From Epiperipatus broadwayi (taxonomy: Eukaryota > Onychophora > Udeonychophora > Euonychophora > Peripatidae): 64,000 bases of DNA. The notes beneath the pieces are model-generated. The model saw nothing but the letters and a program-made list of their open reading frames with translations. It was not told the origin of the DNA and searched no databases. Location: positions 1,612,001-1,676,000 of the forward strand of contig JAQFVV010006427.1 in NCBI GenBank assembly GCA_028023455.1. The letters are read 5' to 3'. Both the position numbers and the translations under genes were made by a program. Below, one piece after another: positions 49,157 to 59,966 of the stretch (position 1 is the stretch's first letter; every line of letters begins with the position of its first letter).

Positions 49157-49325
49157 GGCATCATTCAGCTGCTTTCATTATCATTTGGTGGCTGGATTTA
49201 GGAGACATTTCTGGTATTGTTCAACAGCTCTCACGATCGCTTGATGACTGGATTCAGGAGACCTTTATGGCATTATTCCATGACTCTCACAATCATTTGA
49301 TGGCTGTATTCAGGAGACCTTGCTG
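49157..49325 (+). repeat. Minisatellite, three units of 55-57 bp
   Basis: Units start at about 49,157, 49,213 and 49,268. Each has a GGCATTATTC-like start, CTCTCA-AATCATTTGATGGCT, and GGATTCAGGAGACCTT. The region to 49,380 is one of the most GC-rich in the window (GCAGGAGTGAAGCTGAGCAG, ACTGGGGGTTACTACCCC). It may be a fragment of a larger element or an old gene; no frame is convincing. Confidence 0.8.
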
Positions 49326-50825
49326 ATGGCAGGAGTGAAGCTGAGCAGGTGCACTGACTGGGGGTTACTACCCCATGACTATTTCACTGATGCAAGTACA
49401 TTTGTACTTGAGGTTTAATTATAAATTTCTTATTTAGTTAATGATTATCAACTAACAGTAGTGTTTCTTTTTGTTTTCTACAGCACTGATAATGATTCTT
49501 TTACTTTGGGTTTCCAAATATTAACACCTTCCTGCAAACACAGTTCTCTACTGCACTAATATGAATTGTCTAGTTGGAAACCATCTTAAAGTTTTCATCA
49601 GCATGATTTAAGAAAAATAACTAGAACTGGGAATTCTCTAAGTTCAAACAAGCATGTTCAGATAAACACAAAAAGTTAGCATCAGTGAGTGAATGATTGA
49701 CTTAGTGATTGATTGACTTAGTGACTGCTTGACTGCCTGTGCCTGATTGAATGCCTGTGCCCAATTGAATTCCACTGAACTGGTGAACAGCATATAGCCC
49801 TCCTCATTAGAATCTCAATCTAATTACCCCTCTGAAATACATTTAATTAATTAATTTTGATCTTTGTTAGTGGATTCATACAATACATGAAGCATCCCTA
49901 TGAAATCCACTAATTAATCTCAGGAATTTATTTATTTTTAATTCAATTGATTATCTACTTTGATTCAACATACACAAAAAAAAAAAAAGAAAAAGGTTGA
50001 TTATATAAGTTATTTTCCGATAATCAGATTCCATTTAAAATATTTTTTTAATTAAATTAGATATTCCTCATTAACATAAATTTTAATGAACTCTTTTGTT
50101 GAGTTAAAACATTTGATAATAAAAAAAGAAAAAACAAAATTACTTATCTATTAAAATGTACTTGCTTTTAGGCTTTTCTTAAATTTGGAACAATGCATTT
50201 GTAGAGAAAAATATCTAGTACAACTTTTGATTAAAATTACCTATATGCTGGATTTTTAAATATTACCATTTCCCTTTCCTTTTACAAGCATTTAACAAAA
50301 ATTATAAATACAAATTACACATACACATCTTTGCGTTTATAAAAAAAAAATGAACATTAAAAATAATAATAATTATAAGCATATAGCTAATATGCTAATA
50401 CTTCACATTATAAGCCTTAACTAGTGGCTTTTCTTGGGTGTGGGGGTATATGACATATCCACAGACATATCTCACTTATTTTATAATCTGACTTGATTAA
50501 AATTTATATAGATGGCATACACACACATTAAATGGCATTATTACATATTTTAGGCCATTTTATTATGTAGTACCATCTTTTGCTTGACCATATGAAGTGT
50601 GTCTGTCATAATATATATATATATTGAATCAGTCAATCTTAGCTTAAGATTGAGCTTCATGTTTCCACCTACTAACCTGCATTCAAACACTATGTCCTAT
50701 CCCGCTCCTTTTGTTATGTATATATATTTGAGATGTGCACCTAAGTTATAAAATTCTAATGTTTCAATAACATTTTTTTATTATTATTAATTCTTGTTTA
50801 GGTGTGGCTCAAATATATATATATA
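49326..50825. other. Non-coding DNA with a short tandem patch
   Basis: Around 49,685-49,775 are diverged repeats of GATTGACTTAGT and TGCCTGTGCC. The rest is AT-rich; a TA run at about 50,610 and one at about 50,815 precede the next cluster. Confidence 0.5.
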
Positions 50826-51250
50826 TTGTAATGGAACGTACTTGCTGCATTCCATTTAAATTGAAGAAAGAAGGCCCCAAACATTGGGAAAGCCAAAATA
50901 TAATGGAATGTATCTTTATATGATCTCAAATGAAAATAAACATATGAACTTTTGCAACAATAATCATTAGTTAACCAAGCCCCTAACTTTGATACACCAA
51001 ATGTAATGAATAATTAAACAAACATATTATGCTGACTACGTTATGGCGTCCAAATGTAATGGAACATACTTTTACTCCATTATACCAATCATCAGTTAAC
51101 TGGGACCAACAGTTTATGGTGCCAAATGTAATGGACAATATATCATATAAACATATTATACCTCAAATGTAATGGAACGTCAATATATGAGAAGAAAATA
51201 ATGCTTCAAACATTGGATGATAAACGTAATGGAATATATATAATCTAAAT
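50826..51250 (+). repeat. Clustered TGTAATGGAAC repeats (LTR-end-like)
   Basis: TTGTAATGGAACGTACTT begins immediately after a TA run. The words AAATGTAATGGA or CGTAATGGAA recur at about 50,901, 51,002, 51,054, 51,126, 51,168 and 51,226. Two are preceded by primer-site-like text (TTATGGCGTCCAAATG and TTATGGTGCCAAATG). It looks like scrambled or tandemly decayed LTR ends; no intact element can be drawn. Confidence 0.5.
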
Positions 51251-53390
51251 GAATCCAATTGTTGAGAAAGCCTAATATAATAAATTGTATAATTTAAATG
51301 AAGAAAGACAAAATTATCCCAGTTATATTTAAATAAATTGTTTATATGCCCTTCCAACTAGCTATACATGAAATAAATCTAAAATCATACAGAGCAATGA
51401 GATCTATCATTATAATTTATTTTCAAGGTTGATATGACTAACTAATCAAACATATATCAGAAACAAAGGGAATTCTATTAAATCCAATATACACATCTAT
51501 TATGTAAATTTATGTATATCTAAACATATCAATGAATAATAATATGTGTAAGTGGCCTAAAGACTAAACAATAAGTGAAATATGAAGTTATCCTCTATTA
51601 AATTGTGAATTCAATTAATTTCATAATGACTCTGGCATTAAAAGAAAAATAAGAATAAAATATTAATACTCTTTCAAATAAATTACAAAGGCATTACTTA
51701 TAAAACAAATAGTACATCCTTTATTTTATATTATGGTTTAATTTTAGGTAATATCAATGTTTTAAATACAAACCCAAATAATAAATATACATATATACTT
51801 GCAATAAGTATATATATTAAATATATAAAGACATATCTGTGCTTAACAAGTAGGTATCAATATAAATACAAATCCATATTTATATTTTTCAGATATTTAA
51901 AATAATAATAAAAAAATATTATATACAGCAAATACATATAAATTATTGTTTTGGTATGCATAAGAATCATTATATAAAGTTAAAAAAAAAAAAATGGAAA
52001 TAAATTAATAATAAAACATTTTTTTTTTATAATAAAAATTTGCGAATATAAATTTACTTATTAAAATATACATAACAATTCATATGCAACCCAAACTTAT
52101 AAGCCATACTTTAAGATTTTAAATTACTTAAGTGTTAATTTTAACACCTGTTAAACGTTTATTGCTGTTAGAAAACAAGACGCTTGAATTGAATATTTAT
52201 AAAACGTTATATTTTTATAATGAAAAATAAAAGTAAACAAAAATATCGATCTCATAAATATATTTATATATCATTTATACATATAAAATTATTGACTACC
52301 TTTCAAAGTTCACATGTCCAGTTTTCCTTCAAAAGTCAACTTATTCCTTTGTTTTATTTCTTTATCCGTTTAATATTAGAATGCATTCTAGTTAAGGTGA
52401 GGAAACTATCACGTTAGAGAAAATTGTCAATTCTTGGATATATGTATATTTTTATCCTTCTAAAATTTCTTTCCTTGAAAAATAAATAAATAAATTGAAA
52501 TGTTAAATCCAATATATTAATTCTAGTTACCTCCAGATTATTATTAGATTGACCATTATAGATTCCAGATAGCTATGTCAAATTTTGGCTTCAGACGCGA
52601 TGAAATACATGTATTGAAATTTGCCTAGTTTTTCTTTTTAAACTGCCTTGGAATAAATGAAAGAAAATGGTGCAGCCTCTTGGCTGCGATATATCTCTAT
52701 TAGCCTGTCATGATTTATGTATTTACCATAGAAATCTATCTTATTCCAATATTCTGAAGAATGGTAATTTCAAAGAAACAAAGTACAACAAAATTTTATC
52801 CTTTTGTTTTTTTAATCACCATCCTAATAATAATAATAATGGCTTCTTTTTTGTTCTTGCTCCACGTGCTAGCAAATGCTGTTTTGAAAACCCTTGTTAC
52901 ACATGTTTTCTTTTAAAACAATTAACATTAAAAAAAAATAAAATATCAAGCATATATATAAAAAAATATTAAATTGAAAATTTATTTGACAGCTTTAAAA
53001 ATATACATAAATAATAATATTGCATTTTCTTAATAATCACTGCAAATAAAATAATTCTTTTTATATAATCAACAATTTATATGTCTTTATTTATTTATAA
53101 TAATTAAATATTCATAACGATGTACCATCAACATATAAATAAAATAATAATTTCAAACAATAACTATACCTAATAACCATAAACAATAATAATACTTCAT
53201 ATATAAACATCAACTCAAAGAGATTTTTTTTAATAACAAATGACAATTTTTAAAATATAGATAGACTTATCGATATTTACAATATATATATATATAGGAG
53301 CAAAATACTAACAAAATATTGATTTTTTTGTAAATATTTTATTATACGTCATTTGTAAACTTTTTCTTTTTAAAGTACTTTTTTTTTACC
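51251..53390. other. AT-rich DNA, no gene seen
   Basis: No recognised gene. Frames at 52,220-52,417 and 52,667-52,972 show no domain. Short TA runs near 51,790 and 53,283. Confidence 0.5.
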
Positions 53391-53403
53391 TATTACAATG
53401 TAT
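53391..53403 (+). other. 13-bp target duplication, left
   Basis: TATTACAATGTAT occurs here and, identical, at 54,196-54,208, flanking the second foldback insertion. Confidence 0.85.
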
Positions 53404-53757
53404 TTGTCTGAAGATTTGTAATGGTGGTATATTATAAGATGTGGCATGTTGGACTATTTCCATCATTTATGAGTGAATGTTGAATGTATAGAAAATTTTA
53501 AACTTTATTTAAACTTTCCAAATACAAACAACTTGTTAGTAATAACACACAAATAGACAATACAGGTTAGTAATTACACAACGTTTTGAGTAGTAACTGG
53601 AAAAATACAAAGATATTGGATAAAGAGGAAAAAATGCATAGAAGAAAATTCAAGGAAGCTGCTCATATGACAATGGTAAATAATCCTATAAGTCAACCAA
53701 ATGTGGCAATACACAATGTATGAAAACCTCTAATTAATCTTGCTCTTATAAAAATAT

Positions 53758-53759
53758 AA

Positions 53760-53813
<54 letters not shown>
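53758..53813 (+). repeat. (AAT)n microsatellite
   Basis: About 18-19 uninterrupted AAT/ATA units inside the second foldback insertion. On the minus strand it follows a tRNA-like 3' portion (GGTTCAAATCC at 53,848-53,838), as a SINE tail would. Confidence 0.95.
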
Positions 53814-53904
53814 TAGGAAAAAAAATTGGAGGACTCAGGAGGATTTGAACCAACCCTCATATATAAATATATCAAATTTCTACTATATGTTGTCTTTGAC
53901 AGAA

Positions 53905-53976
53905 TAGCTCAGTTGGTAGAGTGTTTGTTTGCTTTAAATTCAATATTCAAGAATCTAAAGGTGCAAGTTCAACTAC
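53905..53976 (+). promoter_or_regulatory. tRNA-type Pol III promoter (A and B boxes), SINE head
   Basis: TAGCTCAGTTGG (53,905-53,916), continuing TAGAG, is a near-perfect tRNA D-arm and A box. AGTTCAACTAC (53,966-53,976) fits the T-arm B box (GGTTCRANYCC) apart from its ends. The boxes are about 50 nt apart, a little wider than usual. The acceptor stem and anticodon arm do not fold convincingly, so this is a tRNA-derived SINE promoter rather than a tRNA gene. Confidence 0.7.
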
Positions 53977-54011
53977 TAAGTGAATATTGTCACTGTGCAT
54001 ATAGGCCAGCA

Positions 54012-54056
54012 ACACCTGAAGAAGGGTGGAGAATAATACTACTCAAAACATTGTGT
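54012..54056 (+). ncRNA. Hammerhead-ribozyme-like motif, element 2
   Basis: ACAC (54,012-54,015), CUGAAGA (54,016-54,022), one A, stem GGGUGG/CUACUC with two G-U pairs, AAAAC, AUU, then GUGU (54,053-54,056). ACAC and GUGU can pair as stem I, placing the core boxes and cleavage triplet where a hammerhead needs them. Deviations: AAAA for GAAA, AUU for GUU (the other arm still has GUU), an extra A before stem II, and a stem III that could form only between two molecules. Probably a decayed ribozyme. Confidence 0.4.
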
Positions 54057-54208
54057 AATTACTAACCTATATTGTCTATTTGTGTGCTATTACTAACAAG
54101 TTGTTTGTATTTGGAAAGTTTAAATAAAGTTTAAAATTTTCTATACATTCAACATTCACTCATAAATGATGGAAATAGTCCAACATACCACATTTTATTA
54201 CAATGTAT

Positions 54209-55478
54209 ATTTTATAAAATCTAAGATGGAACAATGCAACTGTTAATTGTCTAAAAATAATTAAAGGGTTGGAAACACTATTATTTTAATCTGGGGAAGG
54301 TATTTTTAATCAAGTTTTTACTTGAAATGGGCATTAACATTAAAGATTTTCTTTTATTATAAACATTTTTTGTCAAATCTATTTTTAATCTGGAAATAGA
54401 TTTAAATTTATTTTTGGACATTATCTAACAGTCACATTAAAAGCATTCCAGAAATACTTGAGCAGGGTATAAAATGGCTGGATTTTAAATTGCCAAAGAA
54501 TAGATTAGCTACTATTGAAAGAACTGCAGTGAACATAATCCAAGCTGGTTTAAAATGTAAGCATAAAAAGCTCCTCACCTTTCTGACCCATGAAGGTTAT
54601 CTGCCACCACCATGTCATTATGCTCCTGTGAAATGAAGTAAAAGCCCGATGGAGAACTCTGGAGTGCTAAATAAAAGCTTGCTGTCACATAAAAACTGCC
54701 ATGCATGAGCTGGACTTTTTAATATGAAATCTTAAAATTGTGCAAGGTAAACTATTTCAAACCACCACCATTGAAACTAAATCTAGCTTGCCTAACTAGT
54801 CTCAAACTCTATTATCAATTTCTTCTAATGTATAATTTAATTTTGTAACTTTTCTAAAATGTAATTTGCTTTTAAATTATTTCTATAAATCTAATTTTTC
54901 TCATTTGCTCTAACTTTCTTTAACTTTGGTGTGGTCAATAATTTTTATTTATTTATTACTGGACATTATATATATACTTTTATTATTAATATGCCAATCT
55001 TAAGAAATCTGACAAGTTGAATTTCTAAAATCTTTTCTTTCTTTTAATTAAACCTTCATGAACTAAGATTATTAACATCCCCTTAAAATATAATGTGTTG
55101 TTAATTAATACACTCACCAGATTGTTTATTGAGCCAACATTTTATTTATGTTTTAATATAAAAAAGATATATTTGTTTAACTCTATATTTTCTATCTGGG
55201 GTGAATTGAGAGCTTAGGCTAATTAATGCTTTGAAATTTCATTTATTTTATAAATGTTATTATTCAATTCTGAAAAGATGACCGATTAGTTGTTTTCTAT
55301 AACTGCTAATCTTATTTTTATATACTCTTAAAATATTAAATACAGTACTTATATATTCCATTTATTGTAAAATCAATAAATGTGGGATTGATTTATTTTA
55401 AATAGCAGAAAAAGGGATGGGGGTAAATCTTAATGTTTCTTTTATTAGGTAAAATCTTAAAGTATATTTTATTTAGGG

Positions 55479-55481
<3 letters not shown>
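54209..55481. other. AT-rich DNA, no gene seen
   Basis: A less AT-rich patch around 54,560-54,715 contains no readable gene. Nothing else recognised. Confidence 0.5.
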
Positions 55482-55531
<50 letters not shown>

Positions 55532-55552
55532 AATCTCTTTATATATATATAC
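55482..55552 (+). repeat. (CT)n(AT)n compound microsatellite
   Basis: About 14 CT units pass into about 10 AT units, followed by a second short TA run. Confidence 0.95.
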
Positions 55553-56856
55553 TGCATAGCATATTTGTATAAATTATGGCATTCAAACTAGGGTCATTCA
55601 TTTTAAAGCAGTAAAACTTATTCAATGTCATTAGTGACATTCACCATTACTGCATTACTGACATTTGGCTCATCTTTGTGATTTTATGTATGTGCTTCTT
55701 AATATGGGGGTTACAACAAGTTCAAACCCATAGATTTCTTCTCAAGCCTTGTCCTAAGGATAATTAGTCTTCCCAGGACCATTTATTTCATATAAAAAGG
55801 CCTCTGGTGGTGATTACCTAAGTCTGGAACATGCTATGCCTATCCACTTTCTTCATATCAAAGGCCTGCACACTGGCGACATCCACAACATGCCTTATTC
55901 ACTTTTCTCTAAGCACTTCCCAAGAAGGGGGGCTTAGACTTCATTCTCATCCAGAAGCATGACCGTTTTCTGTTATTTCTTGGTTATTATGCCAGCACCA
56001 CAAATTGACCACTTCTAGTTTTATTAATTAAATTTATTTCAGTCTTATACAATCCCACCATTATAACATTTCTATATTTAAGAGTATCTATATGCCTTGA
56101 GGAAAATAAAGCATTCTTCTTACCAGCACTAATTAAAAGAAGTTTCATTAAATATTTTGTCATATAATCAAATGTGTTTTCAAATGTATTTTATTTATTT
56201 TCATGACTGCAATGGTGTGAAAATAGTTTGTATTATATCTGTAATGAATCTTGGAATGCTCCCTGAAATAATGTTAGTCACCAGGTTTCAGAACTGTATA
56301 TAAAAGCATTAATAGCAATTTTATGTAAATTCTTTCTAATAATTGATTGGCATCTTAATATTGGACTACCCAAAGATATGTGCTTATTTATAATATATTA
56401 TTTAGTTAATAAAAAGCATATGAGAAATAATAGCATTAATGACACTATGTAATTATCTACTGCTTGCTCATTCATGCACATGCCATTAATTTATAAATGT
56501 ATTAATAATTCATCATTACATTAAACTATATTTTTATTGTCTAACTTATTTGAATAGTTCGAATTCCTTTTTCTCCACTTCCAAAAGTACTGCCATGCTT
56601 ATATATATTTTAGTTTAGTCATAGTAATAGATGTCTCATTGTCTTCTCATTCTTTGCTAGTGGGCTGGATTAAAATTAATTCTCATGTGCCAGCACTATT
56701 ATGTCATTCATTAGGTGTTAGATCTGGGGCTTAGAGAATGGGTTCAAATTCAGGCTGGTCCTTGATCTAAATCTCAGGCTTGACTATGTTTGAAGTACAT
56801 TTTGTGAGTTCCAGCACATGTTAGATGGATAAACATGTTTTGACCGGTACAATATA
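55553..56856. other. Non-coding DNA with GC-richer patches
   Basis: Patches at 55,690-56,010 and 56,640-56,850 are less AT-rich. GGTTCAAATTC at 56,741-56,751 resembles a B box, but no A box precedes it. No gene recognised. Confidence 0.45.
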
Positions 56857-57250
56857 TATTAGACAGCATAGAACTGAAAGGACCTCACTGCAGGCCAACA
56901 GTTACTTGAATTTTATACCTTTTCCAATGATGATAAAAAGTGAGTTTACTGGTTAGAAAGAACCAGCTTACCTAAAGAATCATCAGCTTGCTGAAGAATT
57001 AGTGTACATGTATACTGTTTTATCTATATGCAGAGGGGCACAGATATGGTACTGCATCATATATATAAAGTAAAGCTGATGAGTTATTTTAAATACTTTT
57101 TTTATTAAAAATAACAATTGTAATTTTTTTTAATTACAAAATTTTTTTAGTAAATAACTTTATTTAACAAAAAGTGTGATTCATTTCCAATATATCGTAT
57201 CAAAAAAACTTAAACTCCAAAAACCTTTTAATATTAGAAAACAAAAGACT
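56857..57250 (+). repeat. Repeat Y, copy 1
   Basis: Matches 63,661-64,000 in order: ATTAGACAGCATAGAA, CTCACTGCAGGCCAA, ATGATGA-AA-GAAG/AAAG, CAGCTTGCT-AAGAATT, ATGTATACT-TTTTATCT, GCAGAGGGG, GATGAGTTATTTTAAA, AATTACAA, TTTAACAAAAAGTG and AAACTCCAAAAA. This copy has a small insert after GCAGAGGGG. Non-coding. Confidence 0.8.
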
Positions 57251-57865
57251 TGCTGGAGTGTTTTTAAGAGAAGTTTATAATTAATCAAGAAATAACCAGG
57301 TAAAAAAAAACTTTTATGAAGGACTTCCAGACAATTAATATTACTTTTTTTTAAAAAAAGATTTTTTTTACCAGATAAATAAATTAACAACTGATTCATA
57401 TTATTTTTAAATTATTATATAGAACATCTGAATACTTCTCTATATGTGTAAATTCTATATATATTTTTAACATGGAATTGATTATGAAAAAATATATTTT
57501 TAATAAGTGTATTATATTGACAAATTAAAATATATGACATAAACATTGGTATATGTGAAAACAGTCATTATTTATTAAAATGTGATAATTTATTTTACTA
57601 TTATATGACAATTCCCATATGCTATAGCATGTCTGTGTGCTTATATAAATATTTGTCAGGTAGGCACATATATCTTAAAAATATTTATATTTTTTACTAT
57701 TTTATGATTATTCAAATATGTTTATAAATTATTATACTGCCCATCTGGGAGCTGGTGTATAGGTGTTTTATGTAAACCAATTGAAACATATATATAAATT
57801 ATAATGTAAGTGGATTTCTTTTTGGTATTAATCAAAATCAAAAGGTTTAATTTATATATATATAT
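57251..57865. other. AT-rich DNA, no gene seen
   Basis: Ends in a TA run that is the insertion site of the following LTR element. Confidence 0.5.
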
Positions 57866-59225
57866 TGTAATGTTTATTTATATACATTGCAAATATATTG
57901 GCATTTGGTAAAAGCTAAAAAATAAGAATAAATTTAGATTTTTTTTTGACTATTTTTTTTTTTAAAAAAAATAACGTACAATGAAAGTTAAATTTTTCTT
58001 TCATATTTTTTTTTACTTAACTGGAAATAAAAGTAGAATTAGAGAGAACAAAAGAATTCCAAAAGCAAGTAAAAAGATAAGCTAAAAGAAAAATATTTTA
58101 GCTAATTAAACATGGCTGAAAAACTTGATAAAAAAAATGAGAACTTAGTAATTGAAAAATGATAAAGACTGTATAAGATTATAAACACAAAATGCCATGA
58201 TATTAGCATGCGCAGAAGTCCGACAATGGGACCTCTAGTATAAAAAGGAGGGATTCGGTTGGAGGAATGTCTTGGTTTAGCTGATATTCTTTTGGTTGGT
58301 TTTGGATTAGAGAATCCAGACCACTCTACGATGAAAAAGTTATTCATACGAGAGTAGACCGGAGCTTTAGCTGACATCATTACCGATGGACACCAGAGAA
58401 GCTTATGTGACTAGCCTATGGAACCAGCACCAAGATCAACTAATAATCAAAGGCCATGAGCTCAATTCAACCCTGAAAAACTATGCATAGTTATCTACAA
58501 CCTTCGTGAATTCACAAAACTTACCGGTAAGTTAAGACTACTTATTCCTGATTGTGACAAAATTAAGCGTTTGCAAACAAGTCTTAAAATAATCCCGATA
58601 GAGACTTTCATTTTTTCTGTACAAGAGACTTTTGTTTATACCAGAATTTTTTAATTAATTATTTTATTTTATTGATTGCATCATATTTGAATTAATATGT
58701 GTTCTCTCTGATTTACTTGATTAGGAATTCTCATTTTAACTTAAACAGATTTTTAATCTGTTATAATAATAAAAATATTTCTAATATCAATTTTCATTTG
58801 TCAGTTATTAATAATAGTTATTATTATTTTTTATTATTAAATCTATTAGTAGTTTAATAAGATTTAAAAATGTAATTTATCTTTGCCAATATGTTTGAAT
58901 AAGCCCAGGAATAATAATCTTAAAAAAATAATTCTCATTACGGTATGATGTAATACCGATTAGTTTAAAAGTATTTTTTTTTATTTGTGAGATGTTATAT
59001 GATGATTTCAGCGAATTCTTAGGAATTCTGGCACCCAGATTAAATAAATTAAAAGCTGATTTCATCAATAGCACAATTCTCAACAATTAATAGGCCGAGT
59101 TGATCAGGAAATATAGCTATGTTTTTAGAATAGAAATATAACTCTTCTTTTTTGACATAGCTTGATCAACTCACGTGCAGTTTATATTAGCGTATAGAGG
59201 CCTAGCAAAATGGAAAATGTTATAA
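57866..59225 (+). repeat. 5' LTR of compact element
   Basis: Aligned end to end with 59,967-61,341. A 14-nt duplication (CTAGCAAAATGGAAA) near the end of the 3' copy accounts for most of the length difference. Around 58,520-58,535 is ACTTACCGGTAAGTTAAG, which includes a good splice-donor-like GGTAAGT. The 92-codon antisense frame (58,102-58,380) appears in both LTRs only because the LTRs are alike. Confidence 0.88.
58239..58246 (+). promoter_or_regulatory. TATA box in 5' LTR
   Basis: TATAAAAA followed by GGAGGG, preceded by GCATGCGCAGAAGT about 25-30 nt upstream, a typical U3 core-promoter arrangement. It predicts transcription starting near 58,270. Confidence 0.7.
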
Positions 59226-59234
59226 TGGTGACCC
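59226..59234 (+). promoter_or_regulatory. Primer-binding-like site of compact element
   Basis: TGGTGACCC begins at the base after the 5' LTR and is followed by AACTCGGGCTTCG. A near copy (GATGACCCAAAG) occurs about 70 nt later. The complementary tRNA 3' end would be GGGTCACCA. Confidence 0.65.
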
Positions 59235-59966
59235 AACTCGGGCTTCGATTTAACAACTACAACCTGAGATAAGTTGTAATGATAAAGAACATTACAACGA
59301 TGACCCAAAGAAACTCATAGCCGGAAAATAAATAGTAATTTTTTTTTAAAAAAAAATTATATAAACTAACGAACTAATTAAACCCTGATTATTAAAATAT
59401 AAAAAAAAATATTTTTTTAATATGACTTCCAGAAAGAAAAAATGTATGTATATTTTTTTTGATATGTCTAAAATAAAACACGATCGTGGCTGATGTAGAC
59501 ATAAGTCACAAGTATTTGACCGGGTAGGCGGTTACTGAAGAGGGGAAAAACATAGCCCCAAGTCCTAGTATGCAGTATATTAACATAAGACCACCTTTAT
59601 ATGCCCATAAGACTATTTCTAGCAGGGATCCCAATAAAGGGGAAGGTGGACCAAGTTGCCATGAGCCTGTAAGACTCAAAACAATGAGCAACGCTCGTTA
59701 GTGCTTATAACTTGGGCTTCTTATCATTACTATTATCCTTAAGCAGAAAGGACACAGATGAATGTTGAAATATTTTCCATTCCTGCCATGTTAGACCTAA
59801 AAGTGGGTGTTAAAGCCGAACGTCGCTTGTTGAATGAGTCTACGGAATATATCAGCATGCTACTACAAAAAAAAAAAAAAACAACACGAATATGAATTTA
59901 AAAAAACTTAAGAATAAAATTAGTGTAAACCCCTATTTTATTCTCATCTCCTGGCACTGGTGGTAT
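59235..59966 (+). other. Interior of compact LTR element
   Basis: No gag, protease, RT or integrase motif. Less AT-rich from about 59,480 to 59,840; a plus-strand open stretch there (about 59,535-59,700) contains EEGKNIAPSP and SRDPNKGEGGP but no recognisable domain. No clear polypurine tract before the 3' LTR; the text there is ATCTCCTGGCACTGGTGGTA. Confidence 0.55.

Larger units (their letters stand above)
53404..54195. mobile_element. Penelope-like foldback insertion 2 with tRNA-type promoter, 792 bp
   Basis: Flanked by an identical 13-bp duplication. A leader of about 30 nt is followed by a left arm (53,434-about 53,597), a roughly 435-nt centre and a right arm (about 54,035-54,195) that is the left arm's reverse complement and ends exactly at the duplication. 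The arms share GTCCAACAT-CCACAT, CATTCAACATTCACTCATAA, CAACTTGTTAGTAATA and CTACTCAAAAC. The centre contains an (AAT)n run, a minus-strand B-box-like word, then plus-strand A and B boxes of a tRNA promoter, followed by a hammerhead-like motif that leads into the right arm. No protein is encoded. The design equals the insertion at 29.8 kb, with a SINE-type head added. The 79-codon plus frame at 53,826-54,065 simply runs across these RNA signals. Confidence 0.75.

Noticed and set aside
53905-53976. A functional tRNA gene
   Set aside because: A and B boxes are good, but the acceptor and anticodon stems do not pair and the box spacing is wide; a SINE head is the better reading.
56741-56751. B-box-like GGTTCAAATTC as a second SINE
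   Set aside because: No A box at a suitable distance upstream and no tail or target duplication.
58102-58380. 92-codon minus frame repeated as a 91-codon frame at 60,207-60,482
   Set aside because: It lies antisense in the two LTRs of the same element; the similarity is explained by LTR identity, and the frame overlaps the TATA box.
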